A stretch of DNA of 64,000 nucleotides, taken from positions 62,001-126,000 of the forward strand of contig JAQGMG010000004.1 of assembly GCA_028292485.1 (NCBI GenBank), written 5' to 3'. Source of the DNA: Rhodocyclales bacterium. GTDB taxonomy: Bacteria; Pseudomonadota; Gammaproteobacteria; Burkholderiales; Rhodocyclaceae. Both the position numbers and the translations under genes were made by a program. The notes beneath the pieces are model-generated. The model did no database searches and had not been told where the DNA came from. It was given only the letters and a program-made list of their open reading frames with translations. How positions within the stretch are numbered: position 1 is the stretch's first letter; each line of letters opens with the position of its first letter. Of the stretch, positions 29,679 to 38,771 are shown one piece after another.

Positions 29679-30132
29679 GAATTCTTTTCTGTTCCGCAAT
29701 CCGAGGTCTGCGAAAGCGGCAGATCACAGCAGGCCGGATTGTACCGGACTATCAAATGCACTCGTGCCGAGCTTGCTTGTCGGTGTGCCGACAGCAATCT
29801 GGCCGTGATGCAATCTCGTAAATTCAGAATAGCCCCGGGCATCCCTCGGGCATCCTTATGCCCGGAAAACGCTGACTTTGTCATACCCCGCTACGCGGGA
29901 ATGACGGATTTGGGCGTGAGTCGCGTCATGGCACTTGCCGACAAGCTATCGAGCCTTCCCTGATGACCCAACCGCCGTGAGGGCGGATGCTCCCTAAAGC
30001 CTGCACGGTATTCGCCGCAATAGCCTAAGTGTGTCGGGCAGCGCGCATGGCCCGTCAGCGCCGAGCGTGACGAAAATACCGTCATGACAAAAGAGAACTG
30101 AAAAGAACTGATCGGGCGACTTCGGGGGAAGC
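29679..30132. other. 454-bp gap after tRNA-Leu
   Basis: No supportable gene. It contains one REP-like hairpin unit (29879-29906). Open frames crossing the tRNA 3' part have no family features, and no integrase or duplicated tRNA 3' end marking an island is visible. Confidence 0.55.
29879..29906. repeat. single REP-like unit with extended flank
   Basis: A GTCATACCCCGC..GCGGGAATGACGG hairpin. The 30 nt that follow (GGGCGTGAGTCGCGTCATG core) also follow the unit at 37153, showing a longer shared element. Confidence 0.7.
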
Positions 30133-30342
30133 ATGAAAAGAAATGTTCGCGTAAAAGCAAACGTCGGTGGCCTGGATCGGGTTCTGCGCATTGCGCTTGG
30201 GGCAAATCTCGCGTTGCTTGCCATGTGGGGACCGCTGGACCCGTGGGGCTGGCTGGGTGTCGTGCTGCTATTGTCGGGGTTGCTGGCGTTTTGCCCGGCA
30301 TACGAATGTCTGCGCATCAGCACATTCCACCGCGGTAGCTAG
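30133..30342 (+). CDS. DUF2892 / YgaP-like transmembrane protein
   Basis: A 69-residue membrane protein starting MKRNVRVKANVGGLDRVLRIALG, with two hydrophobic segments (NLALLAMWGPL and WLGVVLLLSGLLAFCPAY) and the typical CPAYECLRIST ending. The GGLDR..R...G and FCP.Y motifs match the DUF2892 family, often found alone or C-terminal to rhodanese domains. The ATG is preceded by GGGGGAAGC. Function unknown. Confidence 0.85.
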   Translation: MKRNVRVKANVGGLDRVLRIALGANLALLAMWGPLDPWGWLGVVLLLSGLLAFCPAYECLRISTFHRGS

Positions 30343-30859
30343 CCGGACCGCGTCTGCTCGTTTGCATCTGTCCGTTTGTTTGACGCGAGCGACATTCGTC
30401 GCTCCACCATCACATCAATTCACTACATCCCCGCGCTCTCAAAGAGTTCTAAAAAGTTTTTCATACGACGGATTCAGGCTGTCTGGCCCTGCGAATCGGG
30501 GCCTGTTCCACGCTTGTTTGGCTGACGTGCGTGCCGGATGTGAGTTTCATCACGCCCGGCGCTTTGAAGTATTCCCGTGCAAGAGCAAGTAAGGGGACGA
30601 AGAGCTTCCCGGCGCTTGCCACGCAGCCTGTCATCACGCCCTTCGCGCAGAGCACGTAGCGGCGCGCCTGTGCACCGCGGGGTGGGGATCCTGCAAGCGT
30701 CTGGGCAACCTCAATTGTTGATTTTGGCAATCTTGTAGGGTTTTGTCCTATAGAAATCATGGGGTTCCTTCACGTTCCGAACTTTATCGCCCTCACGTCT
30801 AATCCGTTCCACGCAGTCAGCGGAGGCTGCATTCAAACAAAAATGAAAAGGACACAAAC
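30343..30859. other. 517-bp gap before the beta-helix gene
   Basis: No gene is supported. The last ~140 bp (30715-30859) are more AT-rich and probably hold the promoter. A TTGGCA box (30724) and a TATAGA box (30749) are 19 nt apart, a weak candidate. Confidence 0.4.
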
Positions 30860-31990
30860 ATGAGACACGCACAAACCAGGACAACGTTGATCGCAATGAG
30901 TCTCATCGCCGCCAGCATCGGAGCGGCACACGCCACCACGTACAACGTGACTAACGGCGCGACACTTGCAACGGCCCTGGGTAAGGTTGTGGCCGGGGAT
31001 ATCGTCATCATGGCTGCCGGTACTTACGACGGTTCATCAGTGAGCGGCGGCAAGTTCCTGATCAATCGTTCGGGCGCCAAGAACAACCCGATCACCCTGC
31101 AAGGTGTTTCCGGCTCCATCATCAAGAACGCGGGCGCTTATGGTCTCGCGCTGGATGGCGCTTCATACTGGAAGCTGACCGGCTTCACGGTAGATACCGT
31201 GTCCAAAGCGATCATGCTGGACAACTCGCACCACGTGCTGATCGACGGCGTGACTGCCAAGAATATCGACCAGGAAGCGATCCACTTTCGCAAGGGCAGC
31301 CATGACAATGTGCTGACCAACTCCAAGATCTCCGATACGGGCAAAGCCGATCCGATGTATGGCGAGGCGGTGTATGTCGGTTCGGCCAAGAGCAACTGGG
31401 CGAGCATCATGGGATCGAGTTCGACCGCTGACGGATCCACGAAAAACTGCATTTCGAAGAACACCATCGGGCCGAATGTCACGGCTGAAGCCATCGACAT
31501 CAAGGAAGGCTCGTCCTACACCTCGGTGCTGAGCAATACCTTCGACATCGGTGGCATCTCCGGTGCCAACTCTGCCGACAGTGCGCTAGACATAAAGGGC
31601 CAGTACGTTTATGTCTATGGCAACACGGTGAAAAACAGCAAATCGACCTTCCTGGCTGCAGTGACCGACATCAACGGAGCGACTACTGTCACCAAGGTGA
31701 CGCCGGATGCTTTCCAGACCCATGAGATCACGAATCCGGCCAGCGCACCGTCCGGCACCAAGGTCTATGTCTGGGGCAACACCGTGGATCTGAAGTCCGC
31801 GTCCAAGCCGAGCGGCTATACGGCTGGCACCGCGTTCAAGACCGATGGCAACGGCACGAACTACTTCTGCTCCGCGCCGGGTACCAACACGGTCGCCTCG
31901 GGTGACCTCACGTCCAACTTGTCGGCATCGTCCTGCACTACGGCACTGGCGAGTGTCGCTACGACCTGCCCGGCAGTGCTCACGCAGTAA
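30860..31990 (+). CDS. exported right-handed parallel beta-helix protein
   Basis: A 376-residue protein with a Sec signal peptide (MRHAQTRTTLIAMSLIAASIGAAHA, cleavage about residue 25) followed by repeated beta-helix coils. Examples are PITLQGVSGSIIKNAGAYGL, WKLTGFTVDTVSKAIML and HHVLIDGVTAKNIDQEAIHF; these pectate-lyase/chondroitinase-B-like rungs run to about residue 240. The C-terminal third is Ser/Thr/Ala-rich with a Cys pair. Such proteins often bind or cleave acidic polysaccharides. No catalytic set can be identified with confidence. A strong terminator follows. Confidence 0.8.
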   Translation: MRHAQTRTTLIAMSLIAASIGAAHATTYNVTNGATLATALGKVVAGDIVIMAAGTYDGSSVSGGKFLINRSGAKNNPITLQGVSGSIIKNAGAYGLALDGASYWKLTGFTVDTVSKAIMLDNSHHVLIDGVTAKNIDQEAIHFRKGSHDNVLTNSKISDTGKADPMYGEAVYVGSAKSNWASIMGSSSTADGSTKNCISKNTIGPNVTAEAIDIKEGSSYTSVLSNTFDIGGISGANSADSALDIKGQYVYVYGNTVKNSKSTFLAAVTDINGATTVTKVTPDAFQTHEITNPASAPSGTKVYVWGNTVDLKSASKPSGYTAGTAFKTDGNGTNYFCSAPGTNTVASGDLTSNLSASSCTTALASVATTCPAVLTQ

Positions 31991-32025
31991 TCCAGGCCGC
32001 CGTCTCTCTCCGAGGCTGTACTTCG

Positions 32026-32057
32026 AAAACCCGCGCCGTGATGGCGCGGGTTTTTCA
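32026..32057 (+). terminator. strong terminator after the beta-helix gene
   Basis: A perfect 12-bp stem AAAACCCGCGCC / GGCGCGGGTTTT with loop GTGAT is followed by T residues. Confidence 0.9.
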
Positions 32058-32135
32058 TTTGCGGCAAGCGATTCGAGATTCGCTTCGCCGTCCAGGTCCA
32101 CAGCAATATGTCGTAACAGATTCTGCAAGAACGAT

Positions 32136-32261
32136 GTCATTCCCGCGTAATGGGGTAAGCAGGCATTTCCGCATAAGCGGAAAGCTCGCAAAGCGGGAAT
32201 TCACTTTGTGGCACGGACGAGCATTGCGTAGAAGTGGATTCCCGCTTTCGCGGGAATGACG
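32136..32261. repeat. REP-like palindromic element, expanded
   Basis: It begins GTCATTCCCGCG and ends CCGCTTTCGCGGGAATGAC. In between are degraded internal copies (TTTCCGCATAAGCGGAAA, AAAGCGGGAATTCACTT), suggesting nested or successive insertions. Confidence 0.8.
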
Positions 32262-32439
32262 AGGTGAGAGCTTTTCCTGCGCCACCTTTCTTGTCTATTT
32301 TTCTTCCGCGAAACCACCACACTTATTGCGGAAAGGATTGTGTTTAGCGGGAATCACCGCCCGTTCACGAAGCCGGGCGCAAGTCTTGCGACGCCTGACT
32401 GCGTGGTGCGCTCGCACCGTCAGGAAATGAGGATGAGTG

Positions 32440-32787
32440 ATGATTCAGCAAGCTACTTCTCTGGAGGTTGCACTAGCCTTTACGAAGGCGTGGACCAGTC
32501 AGGATATGGAAGCCGCAGCCCGCTATGTGGCCGATGACGTTGTCTTCGATGGTCCCGACACCGGTGCGAAACCTTATCTCGACCAGCTCACCAGGCTGGC
32601 TGGCTCGGTTACCGATCTGGAGATGATCGCGGTCTATGGCAAGGACGACCAGGCATTGATCATGTACGACCTCCACACTTGTCAGGAAGGCACACTTACC
32701 TGCGTCAAATGCCTGACCGTGCAGGACGGAAAAATCGTCCAGGATCTGCTTACGCCGGACAGCTTCAAGATCCGCAACATGCAGTGA
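32440..32787 (+). CDS. SnoaL-like / NTF2-fold protein
   Basis: A 115-residue single-domain protein of the NTF2 superfamily. A helical N-terminus (SLEVALAFTKAWTSQDMEAAARYVADDVVFDGP) and beta strands ending VQDGKIVQDLLTPDS fit the SnoaL-like layout. The ATG at 32440 follows an AGGATGAG stretch; a GTG one codon upstream is an alternative. Members may bind small molecules or be isomerases; the specific function is unknown. Confidence 0.8.
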   Translation: MIQQATSLEVALAFTKAWTSQDMEAAARYVADDVVFDGPDTGAKPYLDQLTRLAGSVTDLEMIAVYGKDDQALIMYDLHTCQEGTLTCVKCLTVQDGKIVQDLLTPDSFKIRNMQ

Positions 32788-32822
32788 GCATGTCCCGTCT
32801 GACTCGCCGGCGTCAGCACGCA

Positions 32823-34091
32823 TCACATCGGGCGAATTCCACCTGAATACATGTACTCGCGTGTCAGTGGCAGCGGATGGTTCTGCCCATCGGCCTTGAT
32901 GGCGACGATCTGATGCAGGGCGATCCAGTTCTGTTTGAATCCATAGGCGCAGCCCGCCAGGTAAGCGCGCCAGATGCGGTAGCGTTTGTCCCCCACCAGC
33001 TCGCGCAGATACGCGCCCTTCGCCTCGAAGCGGTCGGTCCAGTGATCGAGTGTCATGGCGTAGTGGCGACGCAGGTTCTCGACATCGGTGACTTCCAGCC
33101 CGGCACAGGCCATCTCTTTCAGGGCCAGGCTGATATGCGGCAGCTCCCCGTTGGGAAATACGTAGCGATCGATGAAACGACCGCCGCCCATGGGCGTCTC
33201 GCCAGAATCGGGGTCCGAGGAAGTGATGCCATGGTTCATCACCACGCCTCCGTCGGCGAGCAGATCGTGAACTTTCTGGAAGTAGGTTTGCAGATTATTC
33301 AAGCCGACATGTTCGAACATGCCCACGCTGGTGATCTTGTCGAACGTCCCCTGCACATCGCGATAGTCCATCAGCAGCACCTCGCAGCGATCAGCAAGGC
33401 CTGCCTGACGAATGCGTTCGGTGGCCAGGTCGAACTGCCGTTGCGACAGCGTGACGCCGGTGCACTTCGCACCATAGTGCTTCGCTGCGCGCAGGATCAG
33501 TGCGCCCCAGCCGCAACCGATATCGAGTAAACGCTCGCCCGGTTTGAGCTGGATCTTGCCCAGGATGTGGTCAATCTTCTGCTGCTGGGCTGCCTCCAGC
33601 GTGTCCGCCGTGTCGCGGAAATAGGCGCAGGAATACACCATCTCCTGATCCAGCCATTGCTGGTAAAACTCGTTGGATACATCGTAGTGATGGCGAATCG
33701 ATTCTGCATCAAGCTTGTGCGTATGACGCGCCAGGCGAGGGCGCAGGCGCGTTGCGGCGGTGCTGCTGAAGCCGCTTACCAGTTGCGTCACGACCGTGAA
33801 GGCGTCGCGTATATGCCCTTCGACATCCAGCTCTCCTTCGGCATAGGCCTGCCCCAGGGAGTCGAGATCGGTGTAGGAAAGATTGACCAGCGCCTTGGGC
33901 GACCTGATATGCAGAGTGACTTTGGCTTGCGTGCCGGATTGGCTGGTCAGCGCGAATCGCTTGCCGTTCCATAGCTCCACGACCAGCGGCAAGCCTTCTA
34001 CCCGGCGCCACGTGGCAATGAAACGCTCGACCCGTTTCTCGAGAAAACTGCTGGGCAAGGCTGCGGCAAGCGGGAACATGAAAGCCTCCAT
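32823..34091 (-). CDS. cfa: cyclopropane-fatty-acyl-phospholipid synthase family protein
   Basis: A 422-residue SAM-dependent methyltransferase. An N-terminal lipid-binding-like domain (~130 residues) is followed by the HYDVSNEFYQQWLD..MVYSCAYF motif. The SAM-binding LLDIGCGWGALILRAAKHYGA and the catalytic region VGMFEHVG then appear. The enzyme converts unsaturated phospholipid acyl chains to cyclopropane rings at the inner membrane. Length is slightly above the classic Cfa. A start four residues further in (MFPLAA) is possible. Confidence 0.92.
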   Translation of the reverse strand: MEAFMFPLAAALPSSFLEKRVERFIATWRRVEGLPLVVELWNGKRFALTSQSGTQAKVTLHIRSPKALVNLSYTDLDSLGQAYAEGELDVEGHIRDAFTVVTQLVSGFSSTAATRLRPRLARHTHKLDAESIRHHYDVSNEFYQQWLDQEMVYSCAYFRDTADTLEAAQQQKIDHILGKIQLKPGERLLDIGCGWGALILRAAKHYGAKCTGVTLSQRQFDLATERIRQAGLADRCEVLLMDYRDVQGTFDKITSVGMFEHVGLNNLQTYFQKVHDLLADGGVVMNHGITSSDPDSGETPMGGGRFIDRYVFPNGELPHISLALKEMACAGLEVTDVENLRRHYAMTLDHWTDRFEAKGAYLRELVGDKRYRIWRAYLAGCAYGFKQNWIALHQIVAIKADGQNHPLPLTREYMYSGGIRPM

Positions 34092-34296
34092 TTGCAGGAA
34101 GTTGCAGAGAAGTAAGTTTTCTTTCTGAACAGTAGCAAATCACGCGCCAGAAGACAGCGCCAGAACGCAGCCAGTGATCCCGAATCATCTTGGACAGCAA
34201 GCGCAATACCCAAGTCGTACGGGTCGATGACGGGATCGGTTATTGCAACATTGCGTTGTTACAACCGGAACAACTGGACTGCAAAGGAGAGCAGAA

Positions 34297-34704
34297 ATGG
34301 AAATTTCACAAGCAGTGCTGGGCAGCAGAAGGGCGATGGCTACCATCGCCGTGAAGGATATCGCCGTTGCCAGGAAATTCTACGAAGGCACACTCGGCCT
34401 GCAATCGACCGGCCCCAACGAACCCGGCGTGCTGTCCTTCGCCAGTGCCGACACGATGGTCCTCGTATATGAATCGCAATACGCGGGCACCAACAAGGCC
34501 ACAGCAGCGACGTGGACGATCGAAGCCGGTGCCGATGGCGGCATCGAAGCCGTTGTTGCGGCGCTAAAGGAAAAAGGCGTCAGCTTCGAACATTACGACT
34601 TGCCCGACACAACGCAGCAAGGCGACATCCACGTATCCGGCAAGATCAAGGTCGCCTGGTTCAAAGACCCTGACGGCAATATTCTCGGCATCGTCAGCGA
34701 GTGA
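34297..34704 (+). CDS. VOC superfamily (glyoxalase-like) protein
   Basis: A 135-residue protein starting at the ATG at 34297, which has AAAGGAGAG 5 nt upstream. The fold is two beta-alpha-beta-beta-beta modules: MATIAVKDIAVARKFYEGTLGLQ at the start, AWFKDPDGNILGIV at the end with the typical metal-binding-like Asp/Glu region. Members act as glyoxalases, dioxygenases or binding proteins. The substrate is unassigned. Confidence 0.88.
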   Translation: MEISQAVLGSRRAMATIAVKDIAVARKFYEGTLGLQSTGPNEPGVLSFASADTMVLVYESQYAGTNKATAATWTIEAGADGGIEAVVAALKEKGVSFEHYDLPDTTQQGDIHVSGKIKVAWFKDPDGNILGIVSE

Positions 34705-34897
34705 CGGGCGGGGCGGAGTGTTTATCCCTTCCGCTATACGTTGCCAACGCAAATCAGCCAGCTCTAAAATGACACTTGGCTCTTTGCGTGGCGCGAGGCT
34801 TGGTGGGAGTGGTGATGGTAATTCACGTACAAATTGCGCATCCGCTCAAGCCTTATGACAAACAGAAGCTCATGCCGGATTCAGGGCGCATCACCAC

Positions 34898-35365
34898 TCA
34901 GCGTAGCGGAATCTTCAGGCTGGCAGGCACCGGCACTGCGGTCAGGCTGTTCTTCGGGCTGCCATTGATCAGCTTGTCCGAATACACCAGGTAGATCAGC
35001 GCATTGCGCTGCGCATCCACCATGCGCACCACCCGCATGCGCTTGAAGAGAATCGACGTGCGCTCGGAGAACACCTCTTCCTGTTTCGCCAGCGGCTCCG
35101 TGAAGCGGATCGAATCCACTTGCCTGCACGCCACCGAAGCGTCCGACGTGTCCTCGGCAAGCCCGAGTGCGCCCGTCACGCCACCCGTCTTGGCACGCGA
35201 CAGATAACAACTCACGCCGCCCACCTTCGGATCATCGAACACCTCCACCACCACCTTGTGATTGGGTCCGATCAGTTTGAAGGTCGTGCTGACATCGCCG
35301 ATGGTCTCAGCCCGTGCACTCAAAGTGGCGACAAGCAGCATTGCGGCAAGCGTAGTGCGTTTCAT
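34898..35365 (-). CDS. creA: CreA family protein
   Basis: A 155-residue exported protein. The start ATG at 35365 gives a signal peptide [20 protein letters not shown]. The mature part has [41 protein letters not shown], the CreA hallmark, and a second Cys in ACRQVDSI. A longer in-frame extension upstream is not supported. The function of CreA is unknown. Confidence 0.93.
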   Translation of the reverse strand: MKRTTLAAMLLVATLSARAETIGDVSTTFKLIGPNHKVVVEVFDDPKVGGVSCYLSRAKTGGVTGALGLAEDTSDASVACRQVDSIRFTEPLAKQEEVFSERTSILFKRMRVVRMVDAQRNALIYLVYSDKLINGSPKNSLTAVPVPASLKIPLR

Positions 35366-35566
35366 GATGGCCTCTCGAGTTTCAACAGGAGTTGCGTGCG
35401 TAACGATGCCGCATTCTGCGCCATTCATGGCTGCCAGACTGTGCCCTTGCGAACTGATGAATAGGCGAAGCGGCATGCCCCTGTGTTGGCGTTGGCAGCC
35501 ACGATTCAACAAATAAGAACGTGCTGCTGTCCCCTCCCACGAGGGAGAGAGGCTAGTCATCACCAA

Positions 35567-36043
35567 TCAATGATGATGCCCATGCTCACCATGCACATGT
35601 CTGTGCGCAATCTCTTCAGCCGAAGCCGCACGCACCGACACCACCTTCAAACCAAAGCGCAGCGCCTGGCCAGCCAGCGGGTGATTGCCATCGAGCATCA
35701 CCACCGGCCCCTTGATCTTCACCACGTTGTAGTGGCGCGGCTGCCCATCCGGACCCGGACGCTCGACATAACCGCCCACCTTCACACCGGGCGGAAACTC
35801 CGCCTTAGGCATCGTCGTCACCAGGCTCTCGTCGCGCGCGCCGAAAGCATCTTCTGCCGACAGCGATAAAGTCACCTGGTAACCCGCCTCCTTGCCCTCC
35901 AGCGCCTCTTCGATCTTTGGTAGCGTATTGTCATAACCGCCGTGCAGGTAGACCGTCGGCTCGCCGCTTTCTTCGATGAGCCTGCCATGGGCGTCTGCCA
36001 CCTTGAAGAACAGGGTGACGGCGGTGTCTTTTTCAATCTTCAT
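35567..36043 (-). CDS. slyD: FKBP-type peptidyl-prolyl cis-trans isomerase, SlyD-like
   Basis: A 158-residue protein starting at the ATG at 36043 (MKIEKDTAVTLFFKVADA). The FKBP core is split by an insert-in-flap chaperone domain (TLSLSAEDAFGARDESLVTTMPKAEFPPGV..YVERPGPDGQPRHYNVVKI), followed by LDGNHPLAGQALRFGLKVV. The C-terminus is a metal-binding His-rich tail HRHVHGEHGHHH. SlyD family proteins assist folding and nickel handling in the cytoplasm. Confidence 0.92.
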   Translation of the reverse strand: MKIEKDTAVTLFFKVADAHGRLIEESGEPTVYLHGGYDNTLPKIEEALEGKEAGYQVTLSLSAEDAFGARDESLVTTMPKAEFPPGVKVGGYVERPGPDGQPRHYNVVKIKGPVVMLDGNHPLAGQALRFGLKVVSVRAASAEEIAHRHVHGEHGHHH

Positions 36044-36241
36044 GTTTGGGGACCTGTTGGGAGGTTTTGCGAGTCGGGCATTTTCGCGTATCAGGTCGCT
36101 AAAAGAAACACACCTTTCGCCGATGAAGCGTCGATTGGTCGCAATAGGTGGGGTCTTTTGAAGTTGTCCCGCTTCCGCATAACGCGCCGCCTTTACACAC
36201 ATGCCAAGCTTTGCGTTGATGGGCTGTTGTGTTTCTCGCGA

Positions 36242-36847
36242 TCATGCAGTCTCTTCCGACCGGGCTGCTGCAGCCAGACTCAAGGCGTGCTCTCGCACAT
36301 CCTTGGGCCACTTTGCGACCGACTGACGGAAGCCCGCGTCATTGCCTGCAAACAGCGCGCGTGATGCTTCCTCGAACCCCGCTGCGTCGCCAGCCATGGC
36401 GCTCATGAAGCGATAGGCGGATTCACGCGCGAGGCGGATGCGATCTGTTTCCTTGCTGGCGCGCATGGCATGCTCGACGAGCTTTCTCAATGACACGGAA
36501 GCGCCACCCGGTTGCGAGGCGAGCCAGTCCCAGTGACGCGGCAGGAGCGTGACTTCGCGTGCGGTGACACCGAGCTTCGGGCGGCCGGCTGTGCGTGGGG
36601 TATCCGCTTGTGATTCTCCCTGCGGAGCTTGCGCCTCAGGTTTCGGCACGCAGCGCAGGACGTGGGTCAGCGATGCGCACAGGTCGATATCGATGCGCTG
36701 GCTGGTCTCGGCGTCGAACATGAACACGGTGGTTTGTGGATGCGCATCCACGAAGGATTTGGCCTGCGTGGCTACGTCGGCGGGTGTGCCGGTGGCGATG
36801 CGTTTCGAATCGGCGAAGGCAATCCAGGCGGTTTGTGTTGTGTTCAT
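36242..36847 (-). CDS. DUF2239 family protein
   Basis: A 201-residue protein. The N-terminal segment TAWIAFADSKRIATGTPADVATQAKSFVDAHP and the central GRPKLGVTAREVTLLPRHWDWLASQPGGASVSLRKLVEHAMR match DUF2239. The central segment looks like a ribbon-helix-helix/helix-type DNA-binding region (inference). The start is the ATG at 36847, with a TTG 18 nt upstream as alternative. Two CCCGGG-centred palindromes lie directly upstream and could be a self-operator. Confidence 0.85.
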   Translation of the reverse strand: MNTTQTAWIAFADSKRIATGTPADVATQAKSFVDAHPQTTVFMFDAETSQRIDIDLCASLTHVLRCVPKPEAQAPQGESQADTPRTAGRPKLGVTAREVTLLPRHWDWLASQPGGASVSLRKLVEHAMRASKETDRIRLARESAYRFMSAMAGDAAGFEEASRALFAGNDAGFRQSVAKWPKDVREHALSLAAAARSEETA

Positions 36848-36880
36848 GTTGGCGTACTCGTTCAAATAAGGCTGCTAGTT

Positions 36881-36922
36881 TTACCCGGGTTAAAATAAAA
36901 GTCAATAATGCCCGGGTAAAAT
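36881..36922. promoter_or_regulatory. twin ACCCGGGTNA operators upstream of DUF2239 gene
   Basis: Two palindromic half-sites, TTTACCCGGGTTAAA (CCCGGG at 36884-36889) and GCCCGGGTAAAA (CCCGGG at 36911-36916), sit 27 bp apart, 35-80 bp ahead of the DUF2239 ATG. The AT-rich stretch between them could hold the -10. This pattern is expected for a dimeric repressor. Confidence 0.5.
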
Positions 36923-36955
36923 TATTTTCGAGAGCAGGTCAGAGGCAAGCACTCC

Positions 36956-37037
36956 GTCATTCCCGCGAAAGCGGGAATCCACTTTATGGCAGAGGAATAT
37001 CGCGTAGAAGTGGATTCCCGCTTTCGCGGGAATGACG
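36956..37037. repeat. REP-like palindromic element, two-armed
   Basis: GTCATTCCCGCGAAAGCGGG is at the left and CCCGCTTTCGCGGGAATGAC at the right in inverted orientation, around a spacer containing AGAGGAATATCGCGTAGAAG. Confidence 0.85.
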
Positions 37038-37365
37038 CGGCGAGCTTTTTCTTGCTCCATGACGCTTCGCGCGAGACGGCAGATTTTTACGACGGGCAAG
37101 CAGTGCACGAAAGCGAGAATTCATCGGCTTTGCTTGAGAGTGCCGAACGCCCCTGGATTCCCGCCTTCACGGGAATGACGGATTGGGTGAGTCGCGTCAT
37201 GACACCCACCGGTGAAGTAGGCCTTAACCTGGAAATGGATTTCCGACATGGCGGGAATGACGGATTTGTAGATTGAGGAGTCAAATGTGCAGTTCCTCAA
37301 AATAACGGGAACGTGGGGCGCGTGAGCTTCATCTAATGGGCAGAACACGACAAAAGCCGGACGCC
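37038..37365. other. gap with further REP units ahead of the ECF sigma gene
   Basis: It contains two additional single REP units (37153-37181 and 37234-37266, the second degraded) and the leader of the sigma factor gene. No other gene is seen. Confidence 0.5.
37153..37181. repeat. REP-like single unit with extended flank
   Basis: The hairpin GGATTCCCGCC..ACGGGAATGACGG is followed by the same TGAGTCGCGTCATG flank seen after the unit at 29879. Confidence 0.7.
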
Positions 37366-38076
37366 ATGATTCCATCGAAGAAAATCCTGTCAGACACTAC
37401 CGATGATGCCGAGCTTGCTGCTCGTGCGGCCACCGGGGAGACGGGCGCGTTCGAATTGATGATGCGCCGTCACAACCGGCTGCTGTTTCGCACTGCGCGC
37501 AGCATCCTGAAGAGCGACAGCGATACGCAGGACGCGTTGCAGGATGCATATCTGAATGCCTGGCAGGCGCTGCCGCGTTTTCGTGCCGACGCGAAACTGT
37601 CCACGTGGCTGGTGCGCATTGTCGTGAATGAGGCGCTGGGACGCCTGCGCCGTCGCGGCGCGCAGGTGATTCCGCTGGATACGTCCATTGCGCAGGAGCA
37701 CACGATGGAAGACCCGGTCGAATCCTCCGCAGAACAGAATCCCGAAGAGCAGCCCGAGCGAATGGCAATGCGCGCCCAAACGCGGCGCTTGATCGAGGCG
37801 CGTATCGACATGCTGCCCGATGCGTTTCGCACGGTGTTCATGCTGCGCGCGGTGGAGGAGATGAGCGTCGATGAAGTGGCTGCCGCGCTGAATATTCCGG
37901 AAGCGACGGTGCGTTCGCGCTTCTTCCGGGCTCGCGGTTTGTTGCGCGAGGGTTTGTCGCGCGATGTCGATCTTGCCATCGACGGCGCATTCTCGTTTGC
38001 CGGCGAGCGCTGTGACAGGATCGTTGCCAATGTCATGGCGAAGATATTTGATGCCAGGGATTTTTCCGACCCCTGA
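37366..38076 (+). CDS. ECF-type sigma-70 family RNA polymerase sigma factor
   Basis: A 236-residue protein from the ATG at 37366; an ATG at 37336 would add ten residues. Region 2 is present (FELMMRRHNRLLFRTARSILKSDSDTQDALQDAYLNAWQALPRFR), with the DAxQ/W motif for -10 recognition. Region 4 helix-turn-helix follows (LPDAFRTVFMLRAVEEMSVDEVAAALNIPEATVRSRFFRARGLLREGL). No anti-sigma gene is adjacent. The next genes encode a Tat ferritin-like protein and a cytochrome c and may be its targets. Confidence 0.93.
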   Translation: MIPSKKILSDTTDDAELAARAATGETGAFELMMRRHNRLLFRTARSILKSDSDTQDALQDAYLNAWQALPRFRADAKLSTWLVRIVVNEALGRLRRRGAQVIPLDTSIAQEHTMEDPVESSAEQNPEEQPERMAMRAQTRRLIEARIDMLPDAFRTVFMLRAVEEMSVDEVAAALNIPEATVRSRFFRARGLLREGLSRDVDLAIDGAFSFAGERCDRIVANVMAKIFDARDFSDP

Positions 38077-38213
38077 TACGCACGTTTTTATCCCCGCTTT
38101 CATCCCTTGGTTTCATTCATGAATTGGCCTCCGCCCGGAGACTGAAGCTGCTGCTTTGCCTGCACGCTTGCCGCTGTACCCCCACCACAACCACATCAGG
38201 AGATTGTCATGTC

Positions 38214-38771
38214 TTGCCTACACCCGCTACTGCACGTCGTCTGTTCCTCGGCCGGTCGGGCGGACTGGTTCTTTCCGGTGCAGCAGTTGCCCTGCTTTGC
38301 GGCAACGACGCGCTTGCCGCGACAACCGGCGGCGGCAAGATGGAAGACGTCAGCATTCTCAATACCGCGCTCGGTGCGGAGCTTGAAGCCATCGCCGCCT
38401 ACCAGCTTGGCGCCGAGAGCGGCCTGCTGCAAAAGCCGGTGCTTGGTATCGCGGTGAGCTTTCAGGGACACCATAAAGAACACGCTGCCGTGCTCGCGAA
38501 AACAATCGAGAAACTCGGTGGCAAAGCGGTATCGGCCAAGGACAAATACAATTTCCCGGTCGATCAATTGAAGACACAAGCGGATGTACTGAGATTCGCA
38601 GCCAGGCTTGAACAGGGCGCTGTCAGTGCCTATCTCGGCGCAGTGCCGCTGTTTGGCAATCGCGATCTGGCCAAGGCGGCGGCCAGCATTCTGGGGGATG
38701 AGGCCATGCACTGGGCCATCCTGCGCCAGGCTCTGGGCGAGGTACCAGTTCCGTCCGCTTTCGTTGCGTGA
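38214..38771 (+). CDS. Tat-exported ferritin-like domain protein
   Basis: A 185-residue protein. I take the TTG at 38214 as start: the preceding ATG at 38210 is in another frame, and this start gives a twin-arginine signal ATARRLFLGRSGGLVLSGAAVALL. The mature part is a four-helix ferritin-like domain (ILNTALGAELEAIAAYQLGAESGLL, FQGHHKEHAAVLAKTIEKLGG, AARLEQGAVSAYLGAVPLF, ILGDEAMHWAILRQALG) with Glu and His at the usual di-iron positions. It overlaps or abuts the cytochrome gene. An AGGAG lies 10 nt upstream. Confidence 0.8.
   Translation: MPTPATARRLFLGRSGGLVLSGAAVALLCGNDALAATTGGGKMEDVSILNTALGAELEAIAAYQLGAESGLLQKPVLGIAVSFQGHHKEHAAVLAKTIEKLGGKAVSAKDKYNFPVDQLKTQADVLRFAARLEQGAVSAYLGAVPLFGNRDLAKAAASILGDEAMHWAILRQALGEVPVPSAFVA

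Larger units (their letters stand above)
31991..32439. other. 449-bp gap after the beta-helix gene
   Basis: Contains a strong terminator and a degenerate two-armed REP element; otherwise no gene is seen. Confidence 0.55.

Noticed and set aside
29594-30132. Genomic island insertion at tRNA-Leu
   Set aside because: No integrase gene, no duplicated tRNA 3' end and no shift in gene type next to it.
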